From JBFXAF01 sp050184585 (lineage in GTDB: Bacteria > Pseudomonadota > Alphaproteobacteria > Rhizobiales > Rhizobiaceae), in contig JBFXAF010000003.1 in NCBI GenBank assembly GCA_050184585.1, positions 1 to 64,000 on the forward strand: a DNA stretch of 64,000 nucleotides. Reading direction: 5' to 3'. Below the pieces are notes generated by a model. That model saw nothing but the letters and a program-made list of their open reading frames with translations, ran no database searches and was not told the DNA's origin. Shown here piece after piece: positions 17,138 to 26,557 of the stretch. Within the stretch, counting starts at the first letter, position 1. Every line of letters begins with the position of its first letter. Both the position numbers and the translations under genes were made by a program.

Positions 17138-17791
17138 ATGAAATTCTTCGTCGACACCGCCGATGTGAAGGAAATCCGCGAACTCAACGATCTCGGCCTT
17201 GTGGACGGCGTCACCACCAATCCTTCGCTGATCCTCAAGTCCGGCGGCAACATCGCCGATGTGACGAAGGAGATCTGCTCGATCGTCGACGGTCCCGTTT
17301 CCGCCGAGGTCGTCGCGACGGAGTACAAGGAGATGATGCGCGAGGCGAAGGTGCTGGCGAAGATCGCCGACAACGTCTGCATCAAGGTTCCCCTGACGCT
17401 CGACGGACTGAAGGCCTGCAAGGCGATCCGCTCGGACGGTCGGCAGGTGAACGTGACCCTGTGCTTCTCCGCCAACCAGGCGCTGTTGGCCGCCAAGGCC
17501 GGGGCGACCTTCATCTCTCCCTTCGTCGGTCGTATCGACGACACCGGCGCCGATGGCATGGAACTGATCGCCGAGATCAAGCAGATCTACGACAATTACG
17601 GCTTCCCGACCGAAATCCTGACCGCCTCGGTCCGTACGGTGAACCACGTCAAGCAGGCCGCCCTTATAGGGGCGCACGTCATCACCGCTCCGCCGGCGAC
17701 CCTGAGAGCCCTGGTGAAGCACCCGCTGACCGACAAGGGGCTCGAGTCTTTCCTCGCCGACTGGGCGAAGACCGGCCAGAAGATCGGCTGA
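17138..17791 (+). CDS. fsa: Fructose-6-phosphate aldolase / small transaldolase
   Basis: The 217-residue protein belongs to the short transaldolase family (FSA/TalC). It forms a Schiff base through Lys83 in CIKVPLTLDGL, and MKFFVDTADVKEI and GVTTNPSLI at the N-terminus are diagnostic. FVGRIDDTGADG and ILTASVRTVNHVKQAAL complete the active-site barrel. It reversibly cleaves fructose-6-phosphate or transfers dihydroxyacetone in the pentose phosphate pathway; which of the two cannot be settled from sequence alone. GGGAGA lies 9 bases before the ATG. It diverges from priA, a common arrangement in Mesorhizobium-like genomes. Confidence 0.93.
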   Translation: MKFFVDTADVKEIRELNDLGLVDGVTTNPSLILKSGGNIADVTKEICSIVDGPVSAEVVATEYKEMMREAKVLAKIADNVCIKVPLTLDGLKACKAIRSDGRQVNVTLCFSANQALLAAKAGATFISPFVGRIDDTGADGMELIAEIKQIYDNYGFPTEILTASVRTVNHVKQAALIGAHVITAPPATLRALVKHPLTDKGLESFLADWAKTGQKIG

Positions 17792-17796
17792 GCGCG

Positions 17797-18609
17797 ATGC
17801 CCGTCGACGCCGCCGGCCTCGCGGCGGAGGTGCTGGCCTGCCTCGATGGCGCGAGGCAGGTCGAACCGTTCACGGCGCGGCTGCCGGATCTGTCCAAGGC
17901 CGACGCCTACCGGGTGACCGCCGAACTCCGGCGCCTTCGTTCGGCGCGCGGCGAGCGACCCGCCGGCCGCAAGATCGGTTTCACCAATCGCGGCATCTGG
18001 GCCGAGTACGGCGTCTACGAGCCGATCTGGGGCGACATGTACGACACGACGGTGGCCGATGTCGCGCCCGGCGCCACCTTCAAGGTGTCGCATTTGTCCG
18101 AACCGCGCATCGAACCCGAGATCGTGTTCGGCACCGCCGAAGATCTCGTGCCGGGCCTTTCGATCGAGGAACTGCTGGAGCGGATAGACTGGGTCGCGCA
18201 CGGCTTCGAGATCGTGCAGTCGATCTTTCCCAGCTGGCGGTTCGCCGTGGCGGACTGCATCGCCGGTGGCGGGCTGCACGGCCGCCTCGCCGTCGGACCG
18301 AGGATCGAGCTCGACCGATCGCTTCGGCGGGAGATGTTCGCCGCGCTGCCCGTGCTCTCGATCGCGCTGTCGCGGAACGGCGAAGTCGTCGATCGCGGCG
18401 TGGGCGCCAACGTGCTCGACGGGCCGCCGCAGGCGCTCGGCCATCTCGTCGAGGTGCTTGCCGGCGACGCCGACAATCCGCCGGTGAAGGCAGGCGAGAT
18501 GGTGACGACGGGGACGCTGACCCGCGCTTTCCCGGTGTTCGCCGGCGAGCGCTGGTCGACGGAGATCGACGGGCTGCCTCTGGCCGGTCTCGATGTGACG
18601 CTGGCCTGA
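17797..18609 (+). CDS. 2-keto-4-pentenoate hydratase / fumarylacetoacetate hydrolase family protein
   Basis: The 270-residue protein has the FAH-like fold: GRKIGFTNRGIWAEYGVYEP (about 50-70), then the metal-binding region EPRIEPEIVFGTAE, and the end ANPP-like motif altered to DNPPVKAGEMVTTGTLTRAF. The catalytic type is MhpD-like (2-keto-4-pentenoate hydratase or 4-oxalocrotonate decarboxylase), but no meta-cleavage pathway genes are nearby, so the substrate is unknown. It starts 5 bases after the aldolase stop and is probably cotranscribed with it. The longer open frame from 17461 overlaps the aldolase and is not used. Confidence 0.82.
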   Translation: MPVDAAGLAAEVLACLDGARQVEPFTARLPDLSKADAYRVTAELRRLRSARGERPAGRKIGFTNRGIWAEYGVYEPIWGDMYDTTVADVAPGATFKVSHLSEPRIEPEIVFGTAEDLVPGLSIEELLERIDWVAHGFEIVQSIFPSWRFAVADCIAGGGLHGRLAVGPRIELDRSLRREMFAALPVLSIALSRNGEVVDRGVGANVLDGPPQALGHLVEVLAGDADNPPVKAGEMVTTGTLTRAFPVFAGERWSTEIDGLPLAGLDVTLA

Positions 18610-18614
18610 AGGCT

Positions 18615-19505
18615 TCAGCCGAAGACCGCATCGGGGTCTGCGCGCAAACTCTCCACGGTGTGCCGCTGGAGACGCACGGTGACGACCGCCGGATCACCTT
18701 CCAGCGCCTCGGGCGGAATTGGCCGGCCGACCCTGATGGCGAATGGGGCGCGTTTCTTGTTGAGGAACTCGTGGAAGACCGTGATGTCGCGCAGATCCGT
18801 CGAAACGCGGGACAGCAGGTAGAACAGCGACGAGTTGCGGGCCCGGATGTCCATCGGAACGATCGGCACGCCGTAGCGCCGGGCGAGCGTCACGGCGGAA
18901 ACCTGCCAGGGCCGTTCCGTGAGCACGCCATTTTGGCGAAAGGCGATGCGGCCGGACGGGAAAAGCACGACGGCGCGGCCGGCATCGAACGCGCGGGCGG
19001 TGGCTTCGAGCGTGGCGCGGCTCTTGGCGTATGATTTCTCGCCCGAGCGCCACTCGACCGGGATGAGCAGATCGCCGAGGCCGGGGGCCGCGCGGATCGC
19101 GTCGCGGTTGGCGAAGATGGCCATATCCGGCCGAACGGTCTTGAGCGCGTCGAACACGGCTACGCCGTCGGCGATGCCGGTCGGATGACTGGGCGTCAGG
19201 ATGAAACCACCGCTCGCCGGGACGTAGTCGAGGCCCTCGACGGTCAGTTTGAGATCAAGCATGCGGCTGAGGCAGGACATCGCATCGGCCCCCGGCAGCG
19301 GGGCTATCGCCTCGGCCATCCTGATCGCCGAGCGATAGTGCAGAAGCGCCATCAGCAGGGGACGCGCAAGCGGCCACCATGCGTGTGAGGAGAGCCCCAC
19401 CGAGCGTTCGTCGATCAGGATGTCGACGAGTTCCCTGGCTGGCCGCGCCTTGCGTGCGAGCCCGTACCGGGAGGATGGCGCCGATGCGGCGACAGGCGAA
19501 CTCAC
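18615..19505 (-). CDS. Lysophospholipid acyltransferase family protein (PlsC-like)
   Basis: The 296-residue protein has the acyltransferase core from about residue 95. TPSHPTGIAD resembles the NHx4D box but with five residues between His and Asp. VVLFPSGRIAFRQNG fills the place of the FPEGxRS box, and YGVPIVPMDI is also typical. It should transfer an acyl chain to a glycerol or lipid acceptor at the membrane, but the altered first box makes the substrate uncertain. The start is GTG. It converges with the FAH-family gene (5 bases) and lies 97 bases after lptE on the same strand, where many relatives have holA. Confidence 0.75.
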   Translation of the reverse strand: MSSPVAASAPSSRYGLARKARPARELVDILIDERSVGLSSHAWWPLARPLLMALLHYRSAIRMAEAIAPLPGADAMSCLSRMLDLKLTVEGLDYVPASGGFILTPSHPTGIADGVAVFDALKTVRPDMAIFANRDAIRAAPGLGDLLIPVEWRSGEKSYAKSRATLEATARAFDAGRAVVLFPSGRIAFRQNGVLTERPWQVSAVTLARRYGVPIVPMDIRARNSSLFYLLSRVSTDLRDITVFHEFLNKKRAPFAIRVGRPIPPEALEGDPAVVTVRLQRHTVESLRADPDAVFG

Positions 19506-19602
19506 GCGAGCAAGGACCCTTCCGGGTCCGATATGCCGGCCGACAAGCGCGGATCGTCTGCTGGACAGGGCATGGCACGGCTGCCGGTTGCGGTGACTGT
19601 CC

Positions 19603-20169
19603 CTAAAGCGTCCCGGCCGCCGAAAGTTCCTGCGCGACGGAAAGCCGGATGAGTTCCGCCAGCTCCCGGGCGGCGCGGTCCTCCGCGTCGATCTGGGCGC
19701 GCAGCGCGGCGAATTCCTGGCGCGGAACGTCGTAGGAGGATGTGATTTCCCTGGTCCCCTCGGACACCTTCGCGTCGGTCTTCAGGTCGGTGACGACGTA
19801 TCGCGCCCGCATCGTCACGGTGGCGGCCGACGGCTCGTACTCGTCCGCGACCTGCAGCCGGGCGGCGGTGCCGACGCCGGCGCTGACGGTGAGGGTCATG
19901 GAATAGCGGGCCGAGGCCGGCTCGCCGCGCCCGCCGCCGAACAGGAAGATCAGGTGGTTGCGAACCTGCTGGGCGTAGCGCGTGGCGACCGGCTTGATGG
20001 CGATGGACGAGAGCGCCTCGGGCGTCGAGACACCGCCGGCGGCCAGCGGGGCGCTCGAATAGAGCGGCCGAACCGTGCAGGCCGGCAGCACGACGGAGGC
20101 CGCGACGAGCAGCGTCGCGACCAGCGCAGCGCGGTTCCCGGGCCGGACCCTCGTTTCAGGCAACGACAT
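19603..20169 (-). CDS. lptE: LPS-assembly outer-membrane lipoprotein
   Basis: LptE plugs the LptD barrel and helps place lipopolysaccharide in the outer leaflet. The 188-residue protein has a signal sequence ending in a lipobox (VVLPAC, Cys31), then TVRPLYSS and a beta-rich body with IKPVATRYAQQVRNHLIFLF. Its start overlaps the end of leuS by 14 bases, the normal leuS-lptE pairing in Hyphomicrobiales. Sequence conservation in this family is low, so the call rests on the lipobox, the length and the neighbour. Confidence 0.88.
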   Translation of the reverse strand: MSLPETRVRPGNRAALVATLLVAASVVLPACTVRPLYSSAPLAAGGVSTPEALSSIAIKPVATRYAQQVRNHLIFLFGGGRGEPASARYSMTLTVSAGVGTAARLQVADEYEPSAATVTMRARYVVTDLKTDAKVSEGTREITSSYDVPRQEFAALRAQIDAEDRAARELAELIRLSVAQELSAAGTL

Positions 20170-22789
20170 TCACGATCCTCTGCGGAACGACGATGACCTT
20201 TTTCGGGCTCTTGCCATCGAGCGCCTTCTGCACCGATTCGAGGGCGAGCGCCGCCTTCTCGACGGCAGCTTGGTCCGCGTCGCGGGCAATCGTCAAGTCG
20301 CCGCGCTTCTTGCCGTTCACCTGGACCGGATAGACGACGTCGTTGTCGACGGTGAGAGCCGCGTCGAAGGTCGGCCAGGGCTGCTCGGCGACCAGCCCAT
20401 TGCCGCCGAGCGCGACCCAGCATTCCTCGGCAAGATGCGGCATCATCGGCCCGATCATCTGGACGACGAACTGCAGCGCCTCGCGCACCGCGCCCCTGGT
20501 GACGAGGTCGGCCCTGCCCTCGGCCACGGGAATGGCGTGGGGCTGGATCGCGTTGACCAGTTCGTAGACGCGCGCCACCGCCTTGTTGAAGGACAGCCTG
20601 CCGATATCCTCGCCGACCGACTTCACGGATCGGTGCGCCACCTTGGACAGCGCCGCGGCGTCACCCTCCCGCGCGGCCGCGCCCGATACGCCCTTCAGCT
20701 CCGGCGCCATCTCGGACACCAGCCGCCAGATGCGCTGCACGAAGCGATGCGCGCCTTCGACGCCGGCCTCGGTCCAGATCACGTCGCGGTCGGGCGGCGA
20801 ATCCGACAGCATGAACCAGCGCGCCGTATCGGCGCCGTAGCTGGCGATGATGTCGTCGGGGTCGACCACGTTCTTCTTCGACTTCGACATCTTCTCGATC
20901 GGGCCGATCTCGACCGGCGTGCCGTCGAAGGCGAGGCTGGCGCGGCGTCCGCCGTCGACCTCCTCGATCTTCACCTCGGCCGGCGTGACGAACCCCGCTG
21001 GCCCGCGATAGGTCTCGTGGACCACCATGCCCTGCGTGAACAGGCCCTCGAACGGCTCCTCGACGGCGTTCAAGTGCCCGGTCCGCTTCATCGCGCGGGC
21101 AAAGAAGCGCGAATAGAGCAGGTGCAGGATCGCATGCTCGATGCCGCCGATATACTGGTGAACCGGCAGCCAACCCGCCGGGCCGTCGACGTCCTTCAGC
21201 GTGGTCGGCGCGGCCTCGTTCCACGGATCGGTGAAGCGCGCGAAATACCAGGACGAGTCCACGAACGTGTCCATCGTGTCGGTGTCGCGCCGCGCCGCCT
21301 TGCCGCATCGCGGACAGTCGGCGTGCTTCCAGGTCGGGTGATGGTCGAGCGGGTTGCCGGGCCTGTCGAAGCTGACGTCGATCGGCAGCTCGACCGGGAG
21401 GGACGCGTCCGGCACCGGCACGGCGCCGCAATCGTCGCAGTGGATGACCGGGATCGGGCAACCCCAGTAGCGCTGGCGCGAGATCAGCCAGTCGCGCAGA
21501 CGGAACTGCACCTTGCGCTCGCCCTGCGGCCGGCCATCAAGCATCGTCCCTTCGAGCCGAACAGCCACGGCTTCCCACGCATCCTCCCACGGCATGCCGT
21601 CGAGGAACTGCGAGTTGACCATCGTGCCGGGTCCGACATAGGCCGACTCGGTGATCTGGAACGCCGCCGGGTCCGTGTCCGGCGGCAGCACGACGGGCGT
21701 CACCGGAAGGCCGTATTTGTTGGCAAAGTCGAGATCGCGCTGGTCGTGGCCCGGACAGCCGAAGATGGCTCCGGTCCCGTATCCCATCAGAACGAAGTTG
21801 GCGACGAAGACACGCAGGGTGCGGTCGGGGTCGAGCACATGGCGGACCCGAACGCCGGTATCGTAGCCCTTCTTCTCGCCAGCCTCGATCGCGGCCTCGG
21901 ACGTGCCTGAATGGCGGCACTCCTCGATGAAGTCGGCAAGCGCCGGATCGGACTGCGCCAGTCTCGACGCCAGCGGATGGTCCGGCGCGATCGCCATGAA
22001 GCTCGCGCCGAAAAGCGTGTCGATGCGCGTCGAGAAGCATGTCAGCTCGGTCTCGCCGGCGGTGGCGGGCGAAGGCTCGATCGCGAAGCGGACCATCATG
22101 CCCTCGGACCGGCCAATCCAGTTCGACTGCATCAGCTTGACCTTGTCGGGCCAGCGGTCGAGCGTATCGAGCCCGTCGAGGAGTTCCTGACTCATCGAGG
22201 TGATCTTGAAGAACCACTGCGTCAGGTCGCGCTGCTCGACCGGCGCGCCCGAGCGCCAGCCCTTGCCGTCGATCACCTGCTCGTTGGCGAGCACGGTCAT
22301 GTCGACCGGGTCCCAGTTGACCTTGGCGGAGCGGCGCTCCGCCAGACCGGCGCGCCAGAAGTCGAGGAACATCTTCTGCTGGTGCTTGTAGTAGGAGGGG
22401 TCGCAGGTCGCGATCTCGCGCGCCCAGTCGAGCGACAGGCCCATCGTCTTCAGCTGGGCCTTCATCGCCTCGATGTTCTGGTAGGTCCACGAGCGCGGGT
22501 TGACGCGATTGTCGCGCGCGGCGTTCTCGGCGGGAAGGCCGAACGCGTCCCACCCCATCGGATGCAGGACGTTGTGGCCCATGGCGCGGCGCCAGCGGGC
22601 GACGACGTCGCCCATCGTGTAGTTGCGCACATGGCCCATGTGGATGCGCCCAGACGGATAGGGGAACATCTCAAGCACATAGTATTTCGGACGCGCATCG
22701 TCGTTCCGCGTCTCGAAGAGCCTTGCGGCGTCCCACGCCTTCTGCCAGCGGGGCTCTGCGGCGCGCGGATTGTATCGTTCGGTTGCCAT
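20156..22789 (-). CDS. leuS: Leucyl-tRNA synthetase
   Basis: This class I synthetase charges tRNA-Leu. The 877-residue protein has the HIGH-type box in PYPSGRIHMGHVRNY (residues 43-57; HMGH) and the KMSKS loop EKMSKSKKNVVDP near residue 640. It has the CP1 editing domain (about 225-420) with the threonine-rich motif lying near STRIDTLFGASF, and a zinc-binding insertion with cysteine pairs CDDC and CPRC. The C-terminal anticodon-binding region and tail are complete. It reads into lptE with a 14-base overlap and is divergent from the YggS-type gene. Confidence 0.97.
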   Translation of the reverse strand: MATERYNPRAAEPRWQKAWDAARLFETRNDDARPKYYVLEMFPYPSGRIHMGHVRNYTMGDVVARWRRAMGHNVLHPMGWDAFGLPAENAARDNRVNPRSWTYQNIEAMKAQLKTMGLSLDWAREIATCDPSYYKHQQKMFLDFWRAGLAERRSAKVNWDPVDMTVLANEQVIDGKGWRSGAPVEQRDLTQWFFKITSMSQELLDGLDTLDRWPDKVKLMQSNWIGRSEGMMVRFAIEPSPATAGETELTCFSTRIDTLFGASFMAIAPDHPLASRLAQSDPALADFIEECRHSGTSEAAIEAGEKKGYDTGVRVRHVLDPDRTLRVFVANFVLMGYGTGAIFGCPGHDQRDLDFANKYGLPVTPVVLPPDTDPAAFQITESAYVGPGTMVNSQFLDGMPWEDAWEAVAVRLEGTMLDGRPQGERKVQFRLRDWLISRQRYWGCPIPVIHCDDCGAVPVPDASLPVELPIDVSFDRPGNPLDHHPTWKHADCPRCGKAARRDTDTMDTFVDSSWYFARFTDPWNEAAPTTLKDVDGPAGWLPVHQYIGGIEHAILHLLYSRFFARAMKRTGHLNAVEEPFEGLFTQGMVVHETYRGPAGFVTPAEVKIEEVDGGRRASLAFDGTPVEIGPIEKMSKSKKNVVDPDDIIASYGADTARWFMLSDSPPDRDVIWTEAGVEGAHRFVQRIWRLVSEMAPELKGVSGAAAREGDAAALSKVAHRSVKSVGEDIGRLSFNKAVARVYELVNAIQPHAIPVAEGRADLVTRGAVREALQFVVQMIGPMMPHLAEECWVALGGNGLVAEQPWPTFDAALTVDNDVVYPVQVNGKKRGDLTIARDADQAAVEKAALALESVQKALDGKSPKKVIVVPQRIVNVVA

Positions 22790-22883
22790 GACCGTGATTT
22801 CGTTTCAGAAGCCGGGACGGAAACTGCCGGGTGTTCATCACAAGGCGACGGAGGCGTCAACTGCGGGCGACGCGGAAACAGGC

Positions 22884-23546
22884 ATGGCGCAGGCGATCGA
22901 CGGGCTGGCGGAGGTGAAGGCGAGGATCGCCCGCGCGGAGGCCAATGCGGGCCGCGACGCCGGCTCGGTGACGCTCGTCGCGGTCACCAAGACCTTCGAT
23001 GCCGAGGACGTTCGACCGGTGCTCGACGCCGGCCACCGCGTCTTCGGCGAGAACCGCGTTCAGGAAGCCGAAGCGAAGTGGCCGGCGCTGACGGCGGACT
23101 TTCCCGACCTGGAGCTTCGCCTGATCGGCCCGCTGCAATCCAACAAGGCGAGGAGCGCGGTGGCGCTCTTCGACGTCATCGAGACGGTCGACCGCGAGAA
23201 GATCGCCGCCGAACTGGCGAAGGAGATCACGCGGCAGGGCCACGGGCCGCGGCTCTATGTCCAGGTCAACACCGGTTCCGAGCCGCAGAAGGCAGGCATC
23301 GAGCCAACGGAGGCGGTTGCGTTCGTCGAGCGGTGCCGCCGCGTGCACGGGCTGGCGATCGAGGGACTGATGGCGATCCCGCCCTTCGACGACAATCCCG
23401 GCCCGCATTTCGCGCTGCTGGCCAGGCTGGCCAAGGAGGCCGGCGTGACGAAGCTCTCGATGGGCATGTCCGGAGACTACGAGATCGCGGTCGCCTTCGG
23501 CGCGACCAGCGTGAGGGTGGGCAGCGCGATCTTCGGGTCGCGATAG
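22884..23546 (+). CDS. YggS-type pyridoxal-phosphate homeostasis protein
   Basis: The 220-residue single-domain protein binds PLP through Lys36 in LVAVTKTF. VFGENRVQEAEAKWP, RLIGPLQSNKAR, YVQVNTGSEPQKAGI and LSMGMSGDYEIAV are all diagnostic of the YggS/PROSC family. These proteins buffer PLP and influence amino-acid and keto-acid pools rather than act as an enzyme with a known substrate. ATG at 22884 gives the standard N-terminus; the open frame begins 38 codons earlier in the leuS promoter region. It converges with the STAND ATPase gene. Confidence 0.93.
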   Translation: MAQAIDGLAEVKARIARAEANAGRDAGSVTLVAVTKTFDAEDVRPVLDAGHRVFGENRVQEAEAKWPALTADFPDLELRLIGPLQSNKARSAVALFDVIETVDREKIAAELAKEITRQGHGPRLYVQVNTGSEPQKAGIEPTEAVAFVERCRRVHGLAIEGLMAIPPFDDNPGPHFALLARLAKEAGVTKLSMGMSGDYEIAVAFGATSVRVGSAIFGSR

Positions 23547-23552
23547 GGCGAT

Positions 23553-23579
23553 GGCCTGGCTTGTCGCCTCGGCCAGGCC
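23553..23579. terminator. Inverted repeat between the converging YggS-type and STAND genes
   Basis: GGCCTGGC pairs perfectly with GCCAGGCC around an 11-base loop, 6 bases after the YggS-type stop. There is no T run, so factor-independent termination is uncertain, but the position between convergent genes fits a shared 3' end. Confidence 0.45.
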
Positions 23580-23705
23580 GCCATGAGCGCCGTCCGGTCC
23601 GCGCCTGTCCCCGCCCCGCCGGCAGGCATTGGGCGGCATTCGTTCCGATACCCCTCACCTTCCGGCAGTTCTTCGACATCCGCCGCGGATGCCGGCCACA
23701 AGGGG

Positions 23706-26552
23706 TCAAGGCCGAGGGGGAGGCGCGTCCTCCTCCTGCTCTTCGACCGGCGGCACATCGTTGGACGGCGGCGCGCCCGCGGCAATCAGGGCAAGGACCT
23801 TCGCGACCCTCTCTTCCGCAGCCCGCAGATTGTCGAGCCAGCGTTCGTTCGTCGGGTCGGTCTGAGAGAGTTGCGCGCGGACGGAGACCTCGTTCCTGTA
23901 CTCGGTCAACGCCGCGGCGAAATCGCCGGCCTTCTCGTAGGCGCTGCCCAGCCGGCTGTAGCAAGGCCCGAGAAACACCAGCCAGCTCGTGTTCGTCGGA
24001 TCGGTGGCACGCAGCGCCGCGACCATGGCGACGGCCTCCGTGTACGCCTCGACCGCGGCGTGGAAATCCTCCTCGGGAAAGAAACCCCCGGCCTCCCAGC
24101 GCCGGATGAGGATGTCACCCCGCCCGCGCCGCGCGCTGGCGAGGTTCGATGCGACGACCGCGTTGTTCGGGACCTTTTCATGCAGCGCATCGAGGATCTC
24201 GACGGCCGTCGAATAGTTCTCCAGCGCCCCGTCGAGGTTCGACGGCCTCTGCCACTGCAGCGAATTGCCGATCTTCACATAGGTCGCCGCGACATAGGCC
24301 TGGTACCCGGGATCGCTTTCGTCGAGCGAGGCCGCAAGACGGGCGATCCCGAGCGCGATCCTGAATTCGTCCAGCGATGCCGGATAGCGGTTCTGGATCT
24401 GACGGCCCTCGCCGATCTTGTTGTGTGCGAAGGCCAGATCGAACTGCCGGTCGGCGCGTTCGGGCTGTTCCGCCGCGAGACCCTGGGCATAAGCCTGCGC
24501 CTTCTGGTACTGCGCGATTGCCTCGTCCTTCTGCTGCTCGCTCGGCCGGGTCGACAGCATCGCATCGCCGATGCGGAATGCGCTCGAGAAGACGAGCCGG
24601 CGCCACTCCTTGCGGCTCGAGTCGATCGCCACCAGGCGATCGGCCAGGGCCGCGGCGTTCTCCGCCCGCTTCAGCGCCTCGCTGGTGGCGCCGGCGCCGG
24701 TCAGCGCGTCGGCGAAGGCGATCTGCATGTTGGCGGCCAGGGACATCAGCTCCGGAGCCTCGCCGGTGATGGACAGCGTCGGTTCGGCGATCGCCGCCAG
24801 CAGGTCGCGCTCGGCGCTCACTGAAATCCTGCTGTGATTCTGTGCGTCGCGCACCGCATCGATGGCCCCGCGAATGGTTTCCACGGCCAGTTCGGACGTC
24901 TGGGCGGCGACGTCCGCGCGCGTCTGGGCCTGTCGATACTGCGCATAGGCGAGGAGGCCGCCGCCTGTCACGAACACGGTGAGGGCCGTCAGTGCGCCGA
25001 CGAAGATCCGGGAGCGGTTTCTCGCCGCGCGGCTGGTTTTCAGCAGCCGCAAGACCCGGTGATGGCCGCCGCCATATCGTTCGGCCCATTCGCTCGTACG
25101 CGGCCGTTCGTTCCACCAGGTCCAGTAGCGCGCCGCCTGCTCGCTCGAAAGCCGCGCGACAGGCCCATCGTCGCTGCCGGCCATGGCGAGCAGGGCATGG
25201 TATCGCTGCCCGTCCGCGTGTTCCTCGGCGAGCCAGCCGATCGCCCGCCGGTCTCCTCTCTCGCCCGTCGCGCCCGGCACGCCGCTCACCCGCTCCCATC
25301 GCCTGAGCAGGGCCTCGTGGCCGACGTCGACCCTTGCCGAGGGCGACAGTGCCAGCGCCGATGCAACCGAGGGCGTGAGGAAGGAACAGTCGTCGGCGCG
25401 GAAGCGGTTGACGATGACAGCGAGTTCCTGTTCGCCGATGGCCGTCTCCCGGGCCAGACGATCGAAAGGCAGGGCCCGTCGCGTCGCCCGCCCGTCGCGG
25501 TCGAGATCCGACAGCGCCATGAACACACGCCCGACAAGTTCGTCCTTGCCCTTCAGGTCGGAGCCGAGGATTTCATCGGCATGGACCGACAGCGCGCGCG
25601 ACATGCCGCCGATGGCCTGGTAGTCGCTCTCGAGCACATGGCGGGCCGCGGCGCCTCCCTCGCCTTCGGTCGGGCCGCGGCGCTGCCCGGCGCGCTCCCA
25701 CAGCCGCAGCAGACAGTGCTGCAGCACCGGAAGCTGGTCCATCTCGTCGCCGCTGTCGTTGAGCAACTGCTCGACAAGGGCGGGCTCGATCTTCGAGCCG
25801 GCGGCCTCGAACGGCTTGCGGATCACCTCCTCCCGCTGGTCGCGCGTCAGCGAAGGAACGAGGAACTGTGTACCGCTAACCGCCTCCGGCAAGCCCTGGA
25901 ACCGGGCGCAGTCGCCGATGAAGTCCGAGCGCAGCGTGATGACGACATGGATGTTCGCCGTCGCGCTCCGACTGGCCTCGAGCAGCAGATGCACGAAATG
26001 CGCCGCCTCCTCGCGCAGGCGGGCGGCCTCCTGCGGCGGCGTGCCGGAAGCCGGGACGGCGAAACGGAACAGTTCCTCGAACTGATCGACCAAGAGTACG
26101 ACCGTGCGCGCCGCCGCGCCCTGCATCTCGCTGACCGCTTTCGCGACGCCGTGGCTCGATCCGCGCAACTGCCGTTCGATCCTCGCGTCGCGCGTCGCGG
26201 CCATGCCCGGATCGTCGTCGGGCGAGATCGCTCGCGCCAGCCGCGACAGCGTGGCGGCGAGTGAATCGAGCGGCGCGTCGCCCGGACGCATCTCGACCCA
26301 CTCCCACCGGCGGCCCGACGATTCCATGCTCTCCTCCGCCAGGAGCGGGAGCAGGCCGGCGCGCACCAGCGAGGACTTGCCGCTGCCCGAATTGCCGACG
26401 ACCGCGAGGAAGCGACTGAGATTGAGCAGACGGTAGAGCGCGAAATATTGGGCGCTACGCCCGAAGAAGAAGGCCCGATCCTGCGGGCCAAACGGCCTCA
26501 GGCCCGGAAACGGCCGTTCAGCGGAAAGCGCGTTACCCGTGGCGGAAAGCAT
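23706..26552 (-). CDS. nSTAND1-type NTPase with a membrane helix and C-terminal TPR region
   Basis: The 948-residue protein opens with the nSTAND1 hallmark RPFPGLRPFGPQDRAFFFGR (13-32). It has Walker A GNSGSGKSS (53-61), Walker B LLVDQFEE (153-160), a sensor-type TLRSDF (206-211), and the closing GHEALLRRW motif (411-419) of the STAND helical/winged-helix part. A single membrane helix follows at about 515-536 (VGALTALTVFVTGGGLLAYA). From about 590 to 915 there are TPR-like helices (for example LAAEQPERADRQFDLAFAHN), then a Pro/Glu-rich tail. STAND ATPases act as signal-triggered oligomerising switches. ATG at 26552 lies 5 bases after the TIR gene stop, so the pair forms one operon. The likely role is sensor/amplifier of a TIR effector; this is inference. 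Confidence 0.85.
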   Translation of the reverse strand: MLSATGNALSAERPFPGLRPFGPQDRAFFFGRSAQYFALYRLLNLSRFLAVVGNSGSGKSSLVRAGLLPLLAEESMESSGRRWEWVEMRPGDAPLDSLAATLSRLARAISPDDDPGMAATRDARIERQLRGSSHGVAKAVSEMQGAAARTVVLLVDQFEELFRFAVPASGTPPQEAARLREEAAHFVHLLLEASRSATANIHVVITLRSDFIGDCARFQGLPEAVSGTQFLVPSLTRDQREEVIRKPFEAAGSKIEPALVEQLLNDSGDEMDQLPVLQHCLLRLWERAGQRRGPTEGEGGAAARHVLESDYQAIGGMSRALSVHADEILGSDLKGKDELVGRVFMALSDLDRDGRATRRALPFDRLARETAIGEQELAVIVNRFRADDCSFLTPSVASALALSPSARVDVGHEALLRRWERVSGVPGATGERGDRRAIGWLAEEHADGQRYHALLAMAGSDDGPVARLSSEQAARYWTWWNERPRTSEWAERYGGGHHRVLRLLKTSRAARNRSRIFVGALTALTVFVTGGGLLAYAQYRQAQTRADVAAQTSELAVETIRGAIDAVRDAQNHSRISVSAERDLLAAIAEPTLSITGEAPELMSLAANMQIAFADALTGAGATSEALKRAENAAALADRLVAIDSSRKEWRRLVFSSAFRIGDAMLSTRPSEQQKDEAIAQYQKAQAYAQGLAAEQPERADRQFDLAFAHNKIGEGRQIQNRYPASLDEFRIALGIARLAASLDESDPGYQAYVAATYVKIGNSLQWQRPSNLDGALENYSTAVEILDALHEKVPNNAVVASNLASARRGRGDILIRRWEAGGFFPEEDFHAAVEAYTEAVAMVAALRATDPTNTSWLVFLGPCYSRLGSAYEKAGDFAAALTEYRNEVSVRAQLSQTDPTNERWLDNLRAAEERVAKVLALIAAGAPPSNDVPPVEEQEEDAPPPRP

Positions 26553-26557
26553 TGCGC

